A DNA stretch of 64,000 nucleotides from Agromyces rhizosphaerae (GCF_027925245.1 NZ_BSDP01000001.1:2294001-2358000), one strand, 5' to 3'; shown: positions 1-8,839, numbered from the stretch's first letter. Notes: generated from the letters alone by a model not told the origin. Made by a program: numbers and translations.

Positions 1-1097
1 GGCGAGGGTTGCGGTCGCGTGCGGGTTCGAGGTCGAGGTCACGGGGGAGCGTACGCCGTGGGAGACGTCGTGGGCGCAGCCTGATGGTCTGAGCCGTTTG
101 GATGTCTCGGCGGTTCCGGTGCGTGTCGAGGTCGATGGCGAGTGGGTCGAGCCTGATTCGTCGCTGGTGGTGGACGAGAACGGCGATGTTGCTGTGGCTG
201 CGCCGGTGTATCCGACGGTGCTGAACCCTGGTGGTGCCGCCGGTGCGGGGCGTGCGTTGGGGGTGATCGAGCGTGAGGGGATGCGTCTGGAGGTCGGGTT
301 CCCGTTGGATCTGCCGATCCCGGAGGTGTCGGGCACGCAGGCGGTGTACTAGCTCGCCGAGGGTGTCCGGATGATTGTCTCGGTCAATGCGGATGGGGCG
401 GGCTTCATGCCGGTCATCGAGCTGGCGGACCCTGATGCCGCCGACCGGCTCGCCACCCTGCTGGAGGGGGCCGAGGCGTCACGGACCGCGCCGGGCGCGC
501 AGGGCCTTGATGTGACGTTCGGGATGCGGATGTCGGATGGTCTCCGGATGCGTTCGGACCCGCAGGACGGCGGTGCGGTGTTCGTCGTGGACGATGCGGA
601 TGAGGTGCACTTCACGGTTGCACCTCCGGTGATGTGGGACTCGAGCGGTCCGAACCCGGTGCTGGGTAGGGAGGTGACCGAGGTCGGCCAGGCCGATCGG
701 ACCCGGTCGCCGGCCGAGGGGGACGTGATCGTTCCGATGGCTACGACGATCTCCGACGATGCGCTGGTGATCTCCCCGGACGAGGGCATGCTGAGCGATC
801 CGGATACGACGTGGCCGGTGTACATCGATCCGAACTACGGGCCCCGGACCCCGAGTGAGTGGGTGGCGGTGCGCACGGGCGGGTACACCGGGACGCTGTA
901 TAAGTGGAGCGACATCAGCTCGACGATGCAGGGGCAGGGCGTTGGCCTGTGCAGTCACGTGGCGTCGTGCAACACGGTGTTCACGCAGCGGCTGGCGTGG
1001 GAGTTCGGTGGGATGGCGACCATCCGCAACCTGGATGAGGACGACATCGTGAGTGCGTCATTCCGTGTCAACGGGGTGCACGCGGCCTCCTGCGAGG
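1..1097 (+). pseudogene. RHS/YD-repeat polymorphic toxin, N-terminal fragment (5' end outside window, interrupted)
   Basis: The frame starting at base 2 is open from the window edge to a TAG at 350-352 and then continues in the same frame to the left end of the insertion sequence, so one gene has been broken twice. The encoded text (IDPNYG, DEDDIVSASFRVNG) resembles the secreted beta-rich N-terminal region that precedes the repeats in actinobacterial RHS-like wall or secreted toxins. The matching C-terminal RHS core lies on the other side of the element in the same frame, but the long repeat body expected between them is absent. I infer a non-functional remnant. The true start lies upstream of the window. 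Codon use is less strictly G/C-ending than in the genes after 5500. Confidence 0.75.
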
Positions 1098-1120
1098 TGA
1101 TTCGGCCTGGGTTTCGTTCC
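1098..1120 (+). repeat. Left terminal inverted repeat of the IS3-family element
   Basis: These 23 bases are the exact reverse complement of 2383-2405. The TAG stop codon of orfB (1120-1122 on the minus strand) overlaps the inner end of the repeat. Confidence 0.92.
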
Positions 1121-2046
1121 TATCGGTTTCCCTGTCCGGCGGTTGCCGGCAGGCCTGATTCTTGGTCAGCGTAGTAGGCCTGCTCGACCTCGATCGGGGT
1201 GCGCAGGTCGAGTTCGCCGTGCAGCCGCTGGTTGTTCCACCACCACACGTACTCGAGGGTGGCCAGTTCGACCTGCTCGACGGTCCGCCATGGCCCGCGG
1301 CGGCGGATCAGCTCGGTCTTGTAGAGCCCATTGACGGCTTCGGCGAGGGCGTTGTCGTACGAGTCGCCGACGGTTCCGGTGGACGGTTGCGCGCCGAGCT
1401 CGGCGATCCGGTCGGTGTACACCACGGCGAGGTAGTTCGACCCGTGATCGGCATGATGGACCAGCCCGTCCAGGTTCCCGCCGGCGGCCCACGCGGCCAT
1501 GTTCAGCGCCTGCAACGGCAGGATGTCTGCCTTCAACGTGGCGGCGACGTTCCAGCCGACGATCCGGCGCGAGTACACGTCGGTCACGAACGCGACGTAC
1601 GCGAACCCGGACCAGGTGGCGACGTAGGTGACGTCGGCCACCCATAGCCGCCGCGGACCGGGTGCGGTGAACCGTCGCTGGACGAGATCCTTCGGCTTGG
1701 CTTGCGCCTGATCGGGCTTCGTCGTGAAAATCTTCTTCGACCGCCGCACTCCACGGACTCCGGCCAGCCGCATCAGCCGCTCGGTCTGGTCCCGGCCGAC
1801 ATCCCAGCCCTGCCGGCACAGCAGGGCGTGCATCTTGCGGCGCCCGTACACGCCGTAGTTCTCCGCATGCAGTCGAGCGACTTCCGGTATGAGCAACTCA
1901 TCGCGCAACGCCCTGGCCGAGGGCACACGGGCCCTCGCCGCCCGGTACCCGCGGGCGGTGACGAACCCTCGCACGGCCGGGCGCAGCACCCGGCAGATGA
2001 GCTCGACCCCGAAACGATCCCGGTGCTCGTCGATGAACCGGATCAT
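1120..2046 (-). CDS. IS3-family transposase OrfB (DDE integrase domain)
   Basis: The 308-aa protein is the catalytic half of an IS3-type transposase. An HTH_21-like segment (residues about 35-95, with NYGVYGRRKMHALL) is followed by an rve integrase core. The three acidic residues fall in the expected contexts: WVADVTYVATW, HHADHGSNY and DNALAEAVNGLYKTE. Its ATG overlaps the orfA stop as ATGA. In this family the active enzyme is usually an OrfAB fusion made by -1 frameshifting. The minus-one frame stays open from the orfA heptamer GTTTTTC into orfB, which fits that mechanism. No stop or frameshift disrupts it. Confidence 0.92.
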   Translation of the reverse strand: MIRFIDEHRDRFGVELICRVLRPAVRGFVTARGYRAARARVPSARALRDELLIPEVARLHAENYGVYGRRKMHALLCRQGWDVGRDQTERLMRLAGVRGVRRSKKIFTTKPDQAQAKPKDLVQRRFTAPGPRRLWVADVTYVATWSGFAYVAFVTDVYSRRIVGWNVAATLKADILPLQALNMAAWAAGGNLDGLVHHADHGSNYLAVVYTDRIAELGAQPSTGTVGDSYDNALAEAVNGLYKTELIRRRGPWRTVEQVELATLEYVWWWNNQRLHGELDLRTPIEVEQAYYADQESGLPATAGQGNR

Positions 2047-2363
2047 CTCGTCGAGGGTCGGTCGAGCTCCTTCGCGAAAAACACGCTCGCCGCTTTGAGC
2101 ACCTCGTTCGCCCTGCGCAGTTCAGCGACCTCGCGCTTCAGGCGACGATTCTCCTCGAGCACGTCCGTCGGCGTGCCAGCGGCGCGGCCCTCGTCCACCT
2201 CAACCCGGCGCGCCCAGGTCCGCAGCGTTTCGGGGCTCATCCCGAGCAGATCGGCGACATGCCGCACCGCGGCGGTCTTGTTCACATGCGACGGCATCGC
2301 CTCAGCGAGCATCCGCAACGCTCGCTCGCGCATCTCGGGTTCAAACTTCTTCGGCATCGTCAT
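2043..2363 (-). CDS. IS3-family transposase OrfA (HTH_Tnp_1)
   Basis: The 106-aa basic protein has an N-terminal helix-turn-helix (MPKKFEPEMRERALRML then MSPETLRTWARR) and a C-terminal leucine-zipper-like helix (LEENRRLKREVAELRRANEVL). This is the usual architecture of the IS3 DNA-binding subunit. It starts about 20 bp inside the right inverted repeat. The segment encoding SVFFAKELDRP contains the run GTTTTTC, a plausible slippery site for a -1 shift into orfB; I infer this from position and frame only. Confidence 0.88.
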   Translation of the reverse strand: MTMPKKFEPEMRERALRMLAEAMPSHVNKTAAVRHVADLLGMSPETLRTWARRVEVDEGRAAGTPTDVLEENRRLKREVAELRRANEVLKAASVFFAKELDRPSTR

Positions 2364-2382
2364 CCATCCTGAATTAGAGGAC

Positions 2383-2405
2383 GGAACGAAACCCAGGCCG
2401 AATCA
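2383..2405 (+). repeat. Right terminal inverted repeat of the IS3-family element
   Basis: Exact reverse complement of 1098-1120. The sequence immediately outside (CGGCGGTCCCG) re-enters an RHS reading frame. Confidence 0.92.
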
Positions 2406-4012
2406 CGGCGGTCCCGAACACCGTCTGGACCGGGAGCAGTGTGCAACGCCTGTACACCGATCCGTTCGGTGCGGCCCGTGGCGCCTCGGACGCGGGCACG
2501 GTGCCCGGCGACACCCAGTTCCTCGGCAAGACCCGCGACACCAGCACCGGGCTGACGCTCCTCGGCGCGAGGTACTACGACGAGGCGCTGGGGCGGTTCA
2601 TCAGCGTCGATCCGTTGTTGGATCCGGGGTTGCCGGCGCAGTTCAACGCGTACGTGTACGCGGCGAACAACCCGCACACCTGGGCCGACCCGTCGGGCCT
2701 GTTCTGGGGCGACATGTGGAACAACATCGGCAACGCGGTTGGTACCGCGGGGAAGGCGGTCGGCGGGTTCGTCGACAAATACCAGGCCGAGATCGTCGGT
2801 GCCGTTGTCGGCATCGGCGTCACGATCGGCTGCACGGTCGCCACCGGCGGCGCCGGTGTCATCGGCTGCGCCGTGCTCGGCGGGGCCGCCGGCGGTGCGG
2901 TCACGAACCTCTGGAAGACACAGGTCACCAAACGGGAACAGTTCACCTGGAGCGGGTTCGCCGCCGACGTCGGCATCGGAATGGTCGGCGGGCTCGTCGG
3001 CGGTGCCGCAGGTGTCGGCCTCAGCAAAGCCCTCACCGTCGCGGCACCAGCAGCGAAGCAAGCACTGAACGCGGTCTCGACGGCGCTGCGCAACACCACA
3101 TCGCGTACGGCCTCGAGCACCGCGGCCACCACACAGCGCGTCACCCAGAGCATCCGGCTCTCCCCGCAGAAGCCGACCAGTGGCGCCTCCTGCGCCTTCA
3201 ACAGCTTCGTGCCCGGCACCACGGTGCTCATGGCCGACGGCTCGGAGGTGCCGATCGAGGAGGTCGGGCTCGGGGACGTGGTGTGGGCGTCGGATCCGGT
3301 GTCGGGGGAGTCGGCGCCGCGTGAGGTGGTGCGGCTGATCACCGGTGACGGGGTGAAGGACCTGGTCACGGTCACCGTCGCGGACGAGGGCGGGGTGTCT
3401 GGGAGCGTGGTGGCCACGGCGGGGCATCCGTTCTGGGTGCCGGATGCCGGGGCGTGGGTCGATGCCGGCCAGCTGCGGGCCGGGCAGTGGTTGCAGACCA
3501 GTGCGGGCACGTGGGTGCAGATCACCGCGGTCGCGCACGAGCGGCGGGTGCAGACCGTGCACAACCTCACCGTCGCGGTCGACCACACGTACTACGTCGC
3601 CGCCGGCGACCTCGCGCTCCTCACGCACAACACCAACTGCGGCGGGGGCGCAGGAAGCGCTGGAGCACGGCTCTCAGCGAATGCCGCGGCAGGCAATACC
3701 GCGCGAGACTCGATCGCGGCGGCGAACTCTGGCTCGCGGATCGAACAGAGCCTGAGCACCGCATTTGGTGCCCGACGAATCGATGTGTTGACTCGTGGTG
3801 GTGTGGGGATCGAGTCGAAAGTGGGGCGCACCTACCTGACGTCGGCGACCCGGTCGCAGATTGCGAAGGACTCGTGGTTGCTGCAAAACGAGGAAGTGGC
3901 GGGGATCCACTGGGTCTTCTCGCGCAGCGCCGCGACGGGTCGGATAGGCCCGTCGGGGCCGCTCGCCGACGCGTTGAGGAACGCAGGAATCCCATGGAGT
4001 CTTGGACGGTGA
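2406..4012 (+). pseudogene. RHS-core / Hint / REase-like toxin C-terminal fragment
   Basis: The frame is open from the IS edge, with a possible GTG start at 2441 but no convincing ribosome-binding site. In order it shows the last YD repeats and RHS-associated core (GLTLLGARYYDEALGRFISV, then YAANNPHTWADPSG, residues about 30-90 from 2441), a glycine-rich hydrophobic linker (about 105-210), a Hint/intein-like processing domain (CAFNSFVPGTTV to LLTHNTNC, about 255-400), and a roughly 120-aa tip. The tip motif RRIDVLTRGGVGIESKVG matches the D...ExK pattern of restriction-endonuclease-fold nucleases. In living systems such tips are released as DNA-damaging effectors. Here the gene is severed from its secretion half, so I call it a fragment; expression is doubtful. 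Confidence 0.75.
3235..3628 (+). repeat. Hint-domain direct repeat, copy 1 (394 bp)
   Basis: This segment recurs at 4977-5370 with a constant offset of 1742 bases, no indels and only about four substitutions (for example GGACGTGG here versus GGTCGTGG there). It covers most of the Hint domain except its first block. Confidence 0.95.
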
Positions 4013-4629
4013 GCATTGTATGGGACGAGTACGAGCCCGTTGTGTCGAGTCCGACGGGCCAGCTGGAGACTCTGCCGCGTGTGGAAGCGCGGCGGCTGTT
4101 TGAGCAATGCATGGAATCTGTGCCGGCGAGGCTGGAAGCCCTACGGCGGCTGCTCGCAGCAAACGGAGTCGAACTCACGAGCAGCGACGCGTCGATTCGT
4201 GAGCTGAATGAGTGGTTCATCACGCATGTGGAGGCACATCCTGATCTGCCGGGCCGATTGCATCCATCCTGGGAGTCGATTTGCCACGATGTCGCACTGT
4301 TCCTTGGCGAAGCAATGATCGAGCGCCATTCGAACCTACGCTGGGAGTTCTTCATTTGGGGGCGAACAAACGTTGCCTACCAACGGCACGTAATAATGGG
4401 GTTCGGCACTGAGGACCCCAAGCGACACACCAATCTCGACATTGATCGGAGTGTCACTGCGTACGCGCATCGAATTGTGGAGAGCGGTGGTTCGGTGTCG
4501 ACCTCCGGGAGCGTATGCATACGGGGGACTGAGATCGACGTTGATCTCATCGCGGCACAGCATCGCATGCGGGACATCGACCCCGATGCGTTCTTGCGCT
4601 GGCTCCGATCGGCTGCCCGGCGGGCTTGA
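3994..4629 (+). CDS. Candidate immunity protein for the RHS toxin tip
   Basis: The 211-aa protein starts at ATG 3994, overlapping the toxin frame by 19 bases; GTG 4009 is an alternative start. A gene placed immediately after, or overlapping, a polymorphic-toxin tip is the classic position of the cognate immunity gene, and that position is the main evidence. I do not recognise the family. The product is acidic and soluble-looking, with no signal peptide or membrane segment. It has tryptophans in WDEYEP, ELNEWFITH and RWEFFIWGRTN. The DNA is visibly less GC-rich than the neighbouring chromosome, with many A/T third positions, which suits a horizontally shuffled toxin-immunity cassette. Confidence 0.6.
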   Translation: MESWTVSIVWDEYEPVVSSPTGQLETLPRVEARRLFEQCMESVPARLEALRRLLAANGVELTSSDASIRELNEWFITHVEAHPDLPGRLHPSWESICHDVALFLGEAMIERHSNLRWEFFIWGRTNVAYQRHVIMGFGTEDPKRHTNLDIDRSVTAYAHRIVESGGSVSTSGSVCIRGTEIDVDLIAAQHRMRDIDPDAFLRWLRSAARRA

Positions 4630-4845
4630 GAACAAGGCCGGTCAGACGTGGCCCGGGCGGAGTTGGCGCTTGAGCGCCTCAGGCTGCTGCGAGATAGCAA
4701 TTCGGCACGAGATGCTGCTTGAAAGAAATGCACTGACGATCGTGTCGCTGACATTGACAGCAGTCTCGCCTCGGACTTCGGCCTGCCGACGGTGAACGTG
4801 TGGAGCGGTTGGTCGTGCAGCGGTGAGTCGTGGGAGGCTGCCTCG
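4630..4845 (+). other. Degenerate coding remnant between immunity gene and second Hint copy
   Basis: In the frame that leads into the next fragment, this stretch encodes a helical-looking piece (ELALERLRLLRDSNSARDAA), a TGA, then DDRVADIDSSLASDFGLP. There is no intact gene. It may be the end of another effector or immunity module lost by recombination. Base composition is mixed, like that of the immunity gene. Confidence 0.4.
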
Positions 4846-5418
4846 GTGGCATCCGCTCAGCTTGTTCTGCGTCGATGGGTGGCCCGAGCGCTGACGGGTG
4901 TCGCGGTGGCGGTGGTGGTGCTGCTGGCCGCCCCGATGCTCGCCGTCGCCCACGAGGGCGGTGCGCGTGCCGCGTGCGACGGCTCGGAGGTGCCGATCGA
5001 GGAGGTCGGGCTCGGGGTCGTGGTGTGGGCGTCGGATCCGGTGTCGGGGGAGTCGGCGCCGCGTGAGGTGGTGCGGCTGATCACCGGTGACGGGGTGAAG
5101 GACCTGGTCACGGTCACCGTCGCGGACGAGGGCGGGGTGTCTGGGAGCGTGGTGGCCACGGCGGGGCATCCGTTCTGGGTGCCGGATGCCGGGGTGTGGG
5201 TCGATGCCGGCCAGCTGCGGGCGGGGCAGTGGTTGCAGACCAGTGCGGGCACGTGGGTGCAGATCACCGCGGTCGCGCACGAGCGGCGGGTGCAGACGGT
5301 GCACAACCTCACCGTCGCGGTCGACCACACGTACTACGTCGCCGCCGGCGACCTCGCGCTCCTCACGCACGCCCACCAGGGTGTCGAGGCGCCACTCGAT
5401 GCAGCGCCCACAGTTTGA
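4792..5418 (+). pseudogene. Signal-peptide / orphan Hint chimera, RHS remnant
   Basis: The 208-codon frame (GTG 4792, or GTG 4846 for a more natural signal peptide) joins a basic-hydrophobic signal sequence (LRRWVARALTGVAVAVVV, then LLAAPMLAVAHEGGARA) directly to the internal part of a Hint domain copied from 3235-3628. The first Hint block with its cysteine nucleophile is missing, and the terminal HN is replaced by HA followed by a short unrelated tail, so autoprocessing should be impossible. The signal peptide probably belonged to the start of a second RHS gene whose body was deleted. I infer a recombination scar rather than a functional protein. Confidence 0.7.
4977..5370 (+). repeat. Hint-domain direct repeat, copy 2 (394 bp)
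   Basis: Near-identical copy of 3235-3628. Both boundaries are sharp: upstream sequence differs before CGACGGCTCGG and downstream sequence differs after CTCACGCAC. Confidence 0.95.
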
Positions 5419-5507
5419 CCACAGGTGGAGATCCAGTCGCTATGCCAGCCGACGCCGATCTCCTCGTGGAATTCGAACCACAATGGGAGGAGTCGGCGGC
5501 GCGCCAC

Positions 5508-6308
5508 CTACCCGCTCTTGCGCGCCCGCGCCGAGTCGACGCTGCGCCGCAGCGCCTCCATGAGGTCGATGACCTCGCCGCCTGCCTCGCCCTCCTCGCG
5601 CTCGCCGAAGGTCGCGGCGGTGTCGATCGCCTCGCCCTGGTCGATCTTCGCGTCGATGAGCTTGCGCAGCTCGACCTGGTACTCGTCCTCGAAGTTCTCC
5701 GGGTGGAAGTCGTCGGCGAAGCTCTCGACGAGGCTGTTCGAGAGGTCGAGCTCCTTCTGCGAGATCTTCACCTCCTCGTCGATGGACGGGAACTTCGCTT
5801 CGCGCACCTCGTCGGCCCAGAGCAGCGTCTGCAGCACGAGCACGTCGTCGCGTACGCGCAGCGCGGCGAGCCGCGTCTTCTGCCGCAGCGCGAAGCGCAC
5901 GATCGCGGTGCGGTCGGTCGACTCGAGGGTGCGGCGCAGCAGCACGTACGCCTTGGGCGACTTCGAGTCGGGCTCGAGGTAGTAGCTGCGCTCGAACATG
6001 AGCGGGTCGATCTGGTCGTTCGGCACGAATTCGACGACCTCGATCTCGCGGCTGCGCTCGGCGGGCAGCGCGTCGAAGTCGTCCTTGGTGAGGATCACCG
6101 TGTGCTCGCCGTCGTCGTACGCCTTGTCGATGTCCTGGTACTTCACGACCTTGCCGCACACCTCGCACCGCCGCTCGTAGCGGATCCGCCCGCCGTCGGC
6201 CTCGTGCACCTGGTGCAGCGACACGTCGTGGTCCTCGGTGGCGCTGTACAACTTCACCGGCACGTTGACGAGCCCGAAGGTCAGCGCGCCCTTCCAGATG
6301 GAACGCAT
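5508..6308 (-). CDS. ku: Ku DNA end-binding protein of bacterial NHEJ
   Basis: The 266-aa protein has the bacterial Ku core from its first residues (MRSIWKGALTFGLVNVPVKL), with the family landmarks RCEVCGKVV, DDFDALPAERSREIEV and DPLMFERSYYL. Ku dimers ring broken DNA ends and recruit LigD. The length is close to the roughly 270 aa of mycobacterial Ku, with only a short basic tail (SVDSARARKSG). It is divergent from ligD with only 60 bp between the two starts, so the end-joining pair probably shares a regulatory region. Start chosen at the ATG beginning the conserved MRSIW block. It adjoins the decaying RHS locus. Confidence 0.95.
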   Translation of the reverse strand: MRSIWKGALTFGLVNVPVKLYSATEDHDVSLHQVHEADGGRIRYERRCEVCGKVVKYQDIDKAYDDGEHTVILTKDDFDALPAERSREIEVVEFVPNDQIDPLMFERSYYLEPDSKSPKAYVLLRRTLESTDRTAIVRFALRQKTRLAALRVRDDVLVLQTLLWADEVREAKFPSIDEEVKISQKELDLSNSLVESFADDFHPENFEDEYQVELRKLIDAKIDQGEAIDTAATFGEREEGEAGGEVIDLMEALRRSVDSARARKSG

Positions 6309-6356
6309 ACCCCTTAGTGAACACCCGAACGGATGCCACGGCCAGCCCTCGCGCGG

Positions 6357-6362
6357 CAGGAT
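6357..6362 (+). promoter_or_regulatory. Putative -10 box of a leaderless ligD promoter
   Basis: CAGGAT lies 6 bases before the ligD ATG. The same -10/N6-8/start arrangement recurs at many genes here. It implies that transcription begins at or next to the start codon, and no Shine-Dalgarno sequence is seen. Confidence 0.45.
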
Positions 6363-6368
6363 GGGGGC

Positions 6369-8825
6369 ATGCCGGGGTCGGGGGAGCAGGTCGTGCAGGT
6401 CGGCGGACGCCGCCTGCGCATCACGAGCCTCGACAAGGTCATGTACCCCGAGGCGGGCACGACCAAGGGCGACGTGATCGGCTACTCCGCCGAGATCGCG
6501 CCCGTGATGCTGCCGTACGTGGCCGGGCGCCCGTGCACCCGCAAGCGCTGGGTCGACGGGGTGGGCACGGCGGATGCCCCTGGCGGCACGTTCTTCGCGA
6601 AGGACCTCGGCCAGGGCACACCCGACTGGGTGCGGCGCGCGCGCATCCCGCACTCCGACCACGACAACACCTACCCCGTGGTCGACGACCTGCCGACGCT
6701 CGTCTGGCTCGCGCAACTCGCGGCGCTCGAACTGCACGTGCCGCAGTGGCGGTTCGACGCGGCCGGCACCCCGCAGCACCCCGACCGGCTGGTGCTCGAC
6801 CTCGACCCGGGCGAGGGGGTGGGGCTCGGCGGATGCGCCGAGGTGGCGTTCCTCGTCCGCGAGATCCTCGACGGCATGGGCCTTTCCTCGGTGCCCGTGA
6901 CGAGCGGGTCCAAGGGCATCCACCTCTACGCGCCGCTCGACGGCTCGCTCTCGAGCGACCAGGCCAGCGCGCTGGCCCGCGAGCTCGCCCGCAGCCTCGA
7001 GGCCGACCACCCGAAGCTCGTCGTGAGCTCCATGAGCAAGGCGGTGCGCCCCGGCCGCGTGTTCCTCGACTGGAGCCAGAACAACGGCAAGAAGACGACC
7101 ATCGCGCCGTACTCGCTGCGCGGCCGGTTCCGCCCGACTGTCGCGGCGCCCCGCACGTGGGAGGAACTCGCCGACCCCGACCTGCGCCACCTCGAGTACG
7201 GCGAGGTGCTCGCGCTGGTCGCCCGGCGCGGCGACCCGATGGAGCCGCTCCGCCAGGGACACGTGGGCGCGTCGCCGGGGGAGTTCATGGCGACCGTGGC
7301 GGACGCCGCCGCCCAGGGGGCATCCGATCGCCTCGGCCGCTACCGCGAGAAGCGCTCGGCCGACCGCACGCCCGAGCCGGTGCCCGCCGCAGGTGCCGCG
7401 CCGCCCGCGCCCGGCGATCTGCCGAGGTTCGTGATCCAGCATCACTTCGCCAGCCGCGAGCACTACGACTTCCGCCTCGAGCACGACGGCGTGCTGGTGA
7501 GCTGGGCGGTGCCGAAGGGGCTGCCCGAGGAGTCGGGGCGCAACCACCTCGCGGTCATGACCGAGGACCACCCGCTCGAGTACGCCACGTTCGAGGGCAC
7601 CATTCCGAAGGGGGAATACGGCGCCGGGCGGGTCGACCTGTGGGACACCGGCGTGTACGACCTCGAGAAGTGGCGCGACGACGAGGTGATCGTGACGCTG
7701 CACACCGACCGCGGCGGGCCTGCGGGGGACGGGCGATTCGCGCTCATCCGCACCGACGGGTCGGGCGAGAAGTCGACGTGGCTGCTGCACCGCATGAAGC
7801 GGCCGGCGGTGCGCACGAGGCGGCTGCCGCGGCCCGAGCCCGTGGCCGCCGAACCCGAGCGGCCGTTCACGTGGCAGCCGATGCTCGCCGCCACCGCGAA
7901 GCCGCACGACCTCGACCACGGCGAGTGGGTCGCCGAGATGAAGTGGGACGGCATGCGCGCCCTCGTCGAGGTCGACGGCGGGCGGCTGCGCATGTTCACC
8001 CGCAACGGCATCGAGGTGTCGGCCCGCTACCCCGAGCTCGAGGGGCTGCCCGCTCGGGTGGCGGCCGGCTCGGCGGTGCTCGACGGCGAGGTGGTCGCGC
8101 TCGACGCGACCGGCCGCCCCGACTTCGGACGCATGCAGCAGCGGATGCACCTGACGGCGCCGCGCGAGATCCGGCGCGCGGCCGAGGAGCTGCCCGTGCG
8201 GCTGCTGCTGTTCGACGTGCTGGAGGTCGACGGCGAGTCGGTGGTCGACCGGCCGTACCGCGAGCGCCGCGACCTGCTCGAACGCCTCGTGCCGCCCGCG
8301 GCGGCCTCGCCCGTGCAGGTACCGCCCGCGTTCGACGGCGACGTCGCCGCCGCGATCGAGCAGAGCCGCGCGCTCGGCCTCGAGGGCGTCGTCGCGAAGG
8401 ACGCCGACTCGCGCTATCGGCCCGGCGCCCGCTCGACCGACTGGCTGAAGGTCAAGCACGGGCGCGTGCAGTCCGTGGTGATCGGCGGCTGGCGCCCGGG
8501 CAAGGGCATGCGGGGCGACACCTTCGGGTCGCTGCTCATCGGCATCCCCGGCGCCGGGGGCCTCCGCTACGCGGGCCGGGTCGGCACGGGCTTCACCGAC
8601 GCGCAGCTCGCCCGCATCGCGGGGCTGCTCGAGCCGCTGCGCCGCACGGACAGCCCGTTCGCCGAGGTGCCGCCGGCGGAGGCATCCGATGCCGTGTGGG
8701 TCGAGCCCCGCCTCGTCGGCGAGATCGCGTTCGGCGAGTGGACGCCCGCGGGCGTCGCCCGCCACCCCACCTGGCGGGGCCTGCGCCCCGACGTCGACCC
8801 CGCCGAGGTCACCGAGGAGGCGTGA
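6369..8825 (+). CDS. ligD: Multifunctional ATP-dependent DNA ligase LigD
   Basis: The 818-aa protein carries the three NHEJ domains in the order polymerase, phosphoesterase, ligase, as in Mycobacterium. The polymerase/primase domain spans about residues 10-290, with the DLDPG metal motif near 144. The 3'-phosphoesterase begins near 353 (FVIQHHFASREHYDFRLEHD). The ligase domain starts near 505, with its nucleotidyl-lysine motif MKWDGMRA near 523, and ends in an OB-fold (VVIGGWRPGKG). It fills in and seals broken ends held by Ku, whose gene is adjacent and divergent. ATG 6369 is preferred over the upstream in-frame ATG 6333 because a -10 box sits just before it and homology begins close after. 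Confidence 0.95.
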   Translation: MPGSGEQVVQVGGRRLRITSLDKVMYPEAGTTKGDVIGYSAEIAPVMLPYVAGRPCTRKRWVDGVGTADAPGGTFFAKDLGQGTPDWVRRARIPHSDHDNTYPVVDDLPTLVWLAQLAALELHVPQWRFDAAGTPQHPDRLVLDLDPGEGVGLGGCAEVAFLVREILDGMGLSSVPVTSGSKGIHLYAPLDGSLSSDQASALARELARSLEADHPKLVVSSMSKAVRPGRVFLDWSQNNGKKTTIAPYSLRGRFRPTVAAPRTWEELADPDLRHLEYGEVLALVARRGDPMEPLRQGHVGASPGEFMATVADAAAQGASDRLGRYREKRSADRTPEPVPAAGAAPPAPGDLPRFVIQHHFASREHYDFRLEHDGVLVSWAVPKGLPEESGRNHLAVMTEDHPLEYATFEGTIPKGEYGAGRVDLWDTGVYDLEKWRDDEVIVTLHTDRGGPAGDGRFALIRTDGSGEKSTWLLHRMKRPAVRTRRLPRPEPVAAEPERPFTWQPMLAATAKPHDLDHGEWVAEMKWDGMRALVEVDGGRLRMFTRNGIEVSARYPELEGLPARVAAGSAVLDGEVVALDATGRPDFGRMQQRMHLTAPREIRRAAEELPVRLLLFDVLEVDGESVVDRPYRERRDLLERLVPPAAASPVQVPPAFDGDVAAAIEQSRALGLEGVVAKDADSRYRPGARSTDWLKVKHGRVQSVVIGGWRPGKGMRGDTFGSLLIGIPGAGGLRYAGRVGTGFTDAQLARIAGLLEPLRRTDSPFAEVPPAEASDAVWVEPRLVGEIAFGEWTPAGVARHPTWRGLRPDVDPAEVTEEA

Positions 8826-8839
8826 CGGCCCCGGTCCGC

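Larger units (their letters stand above)
1098..2405 (-). mobile_element. IS3-family insertion sequence, 1308 bp, apparently complete
   Basis: The element is bounded by perfect 23-bp terminal inverted repeats that begin TGATTCGG and end CCGAATCA. It carries overlapping orfA and orfB on the minus strand, the standard IS3-family layout. The flanking trinucleotides are AGG on the left and CGG on the right, so there is no exact 3-bp target duplication. IS3 elements normally leave one of 3-5 bp, and its absence suggests a deletion or recombination at one end. Both reading frames are intact, so the element may still be active. Confidence 0.9.

Noticed and set aside
2406..4012. Hint domain as a true intein inserted in a host protein
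   Set aside because: There is no extein continuation with homology after the HN-C junction; what follows is a toxin tip, the usual arrangement of Hint in polymorphic toxins.
3235..5370. Two Hint copies as the ends of a transposable element
   Set aside because: They are direct, not inverted, coincide with a protein domain and have no transposase between them. Recombination between toxin modules explains them better.
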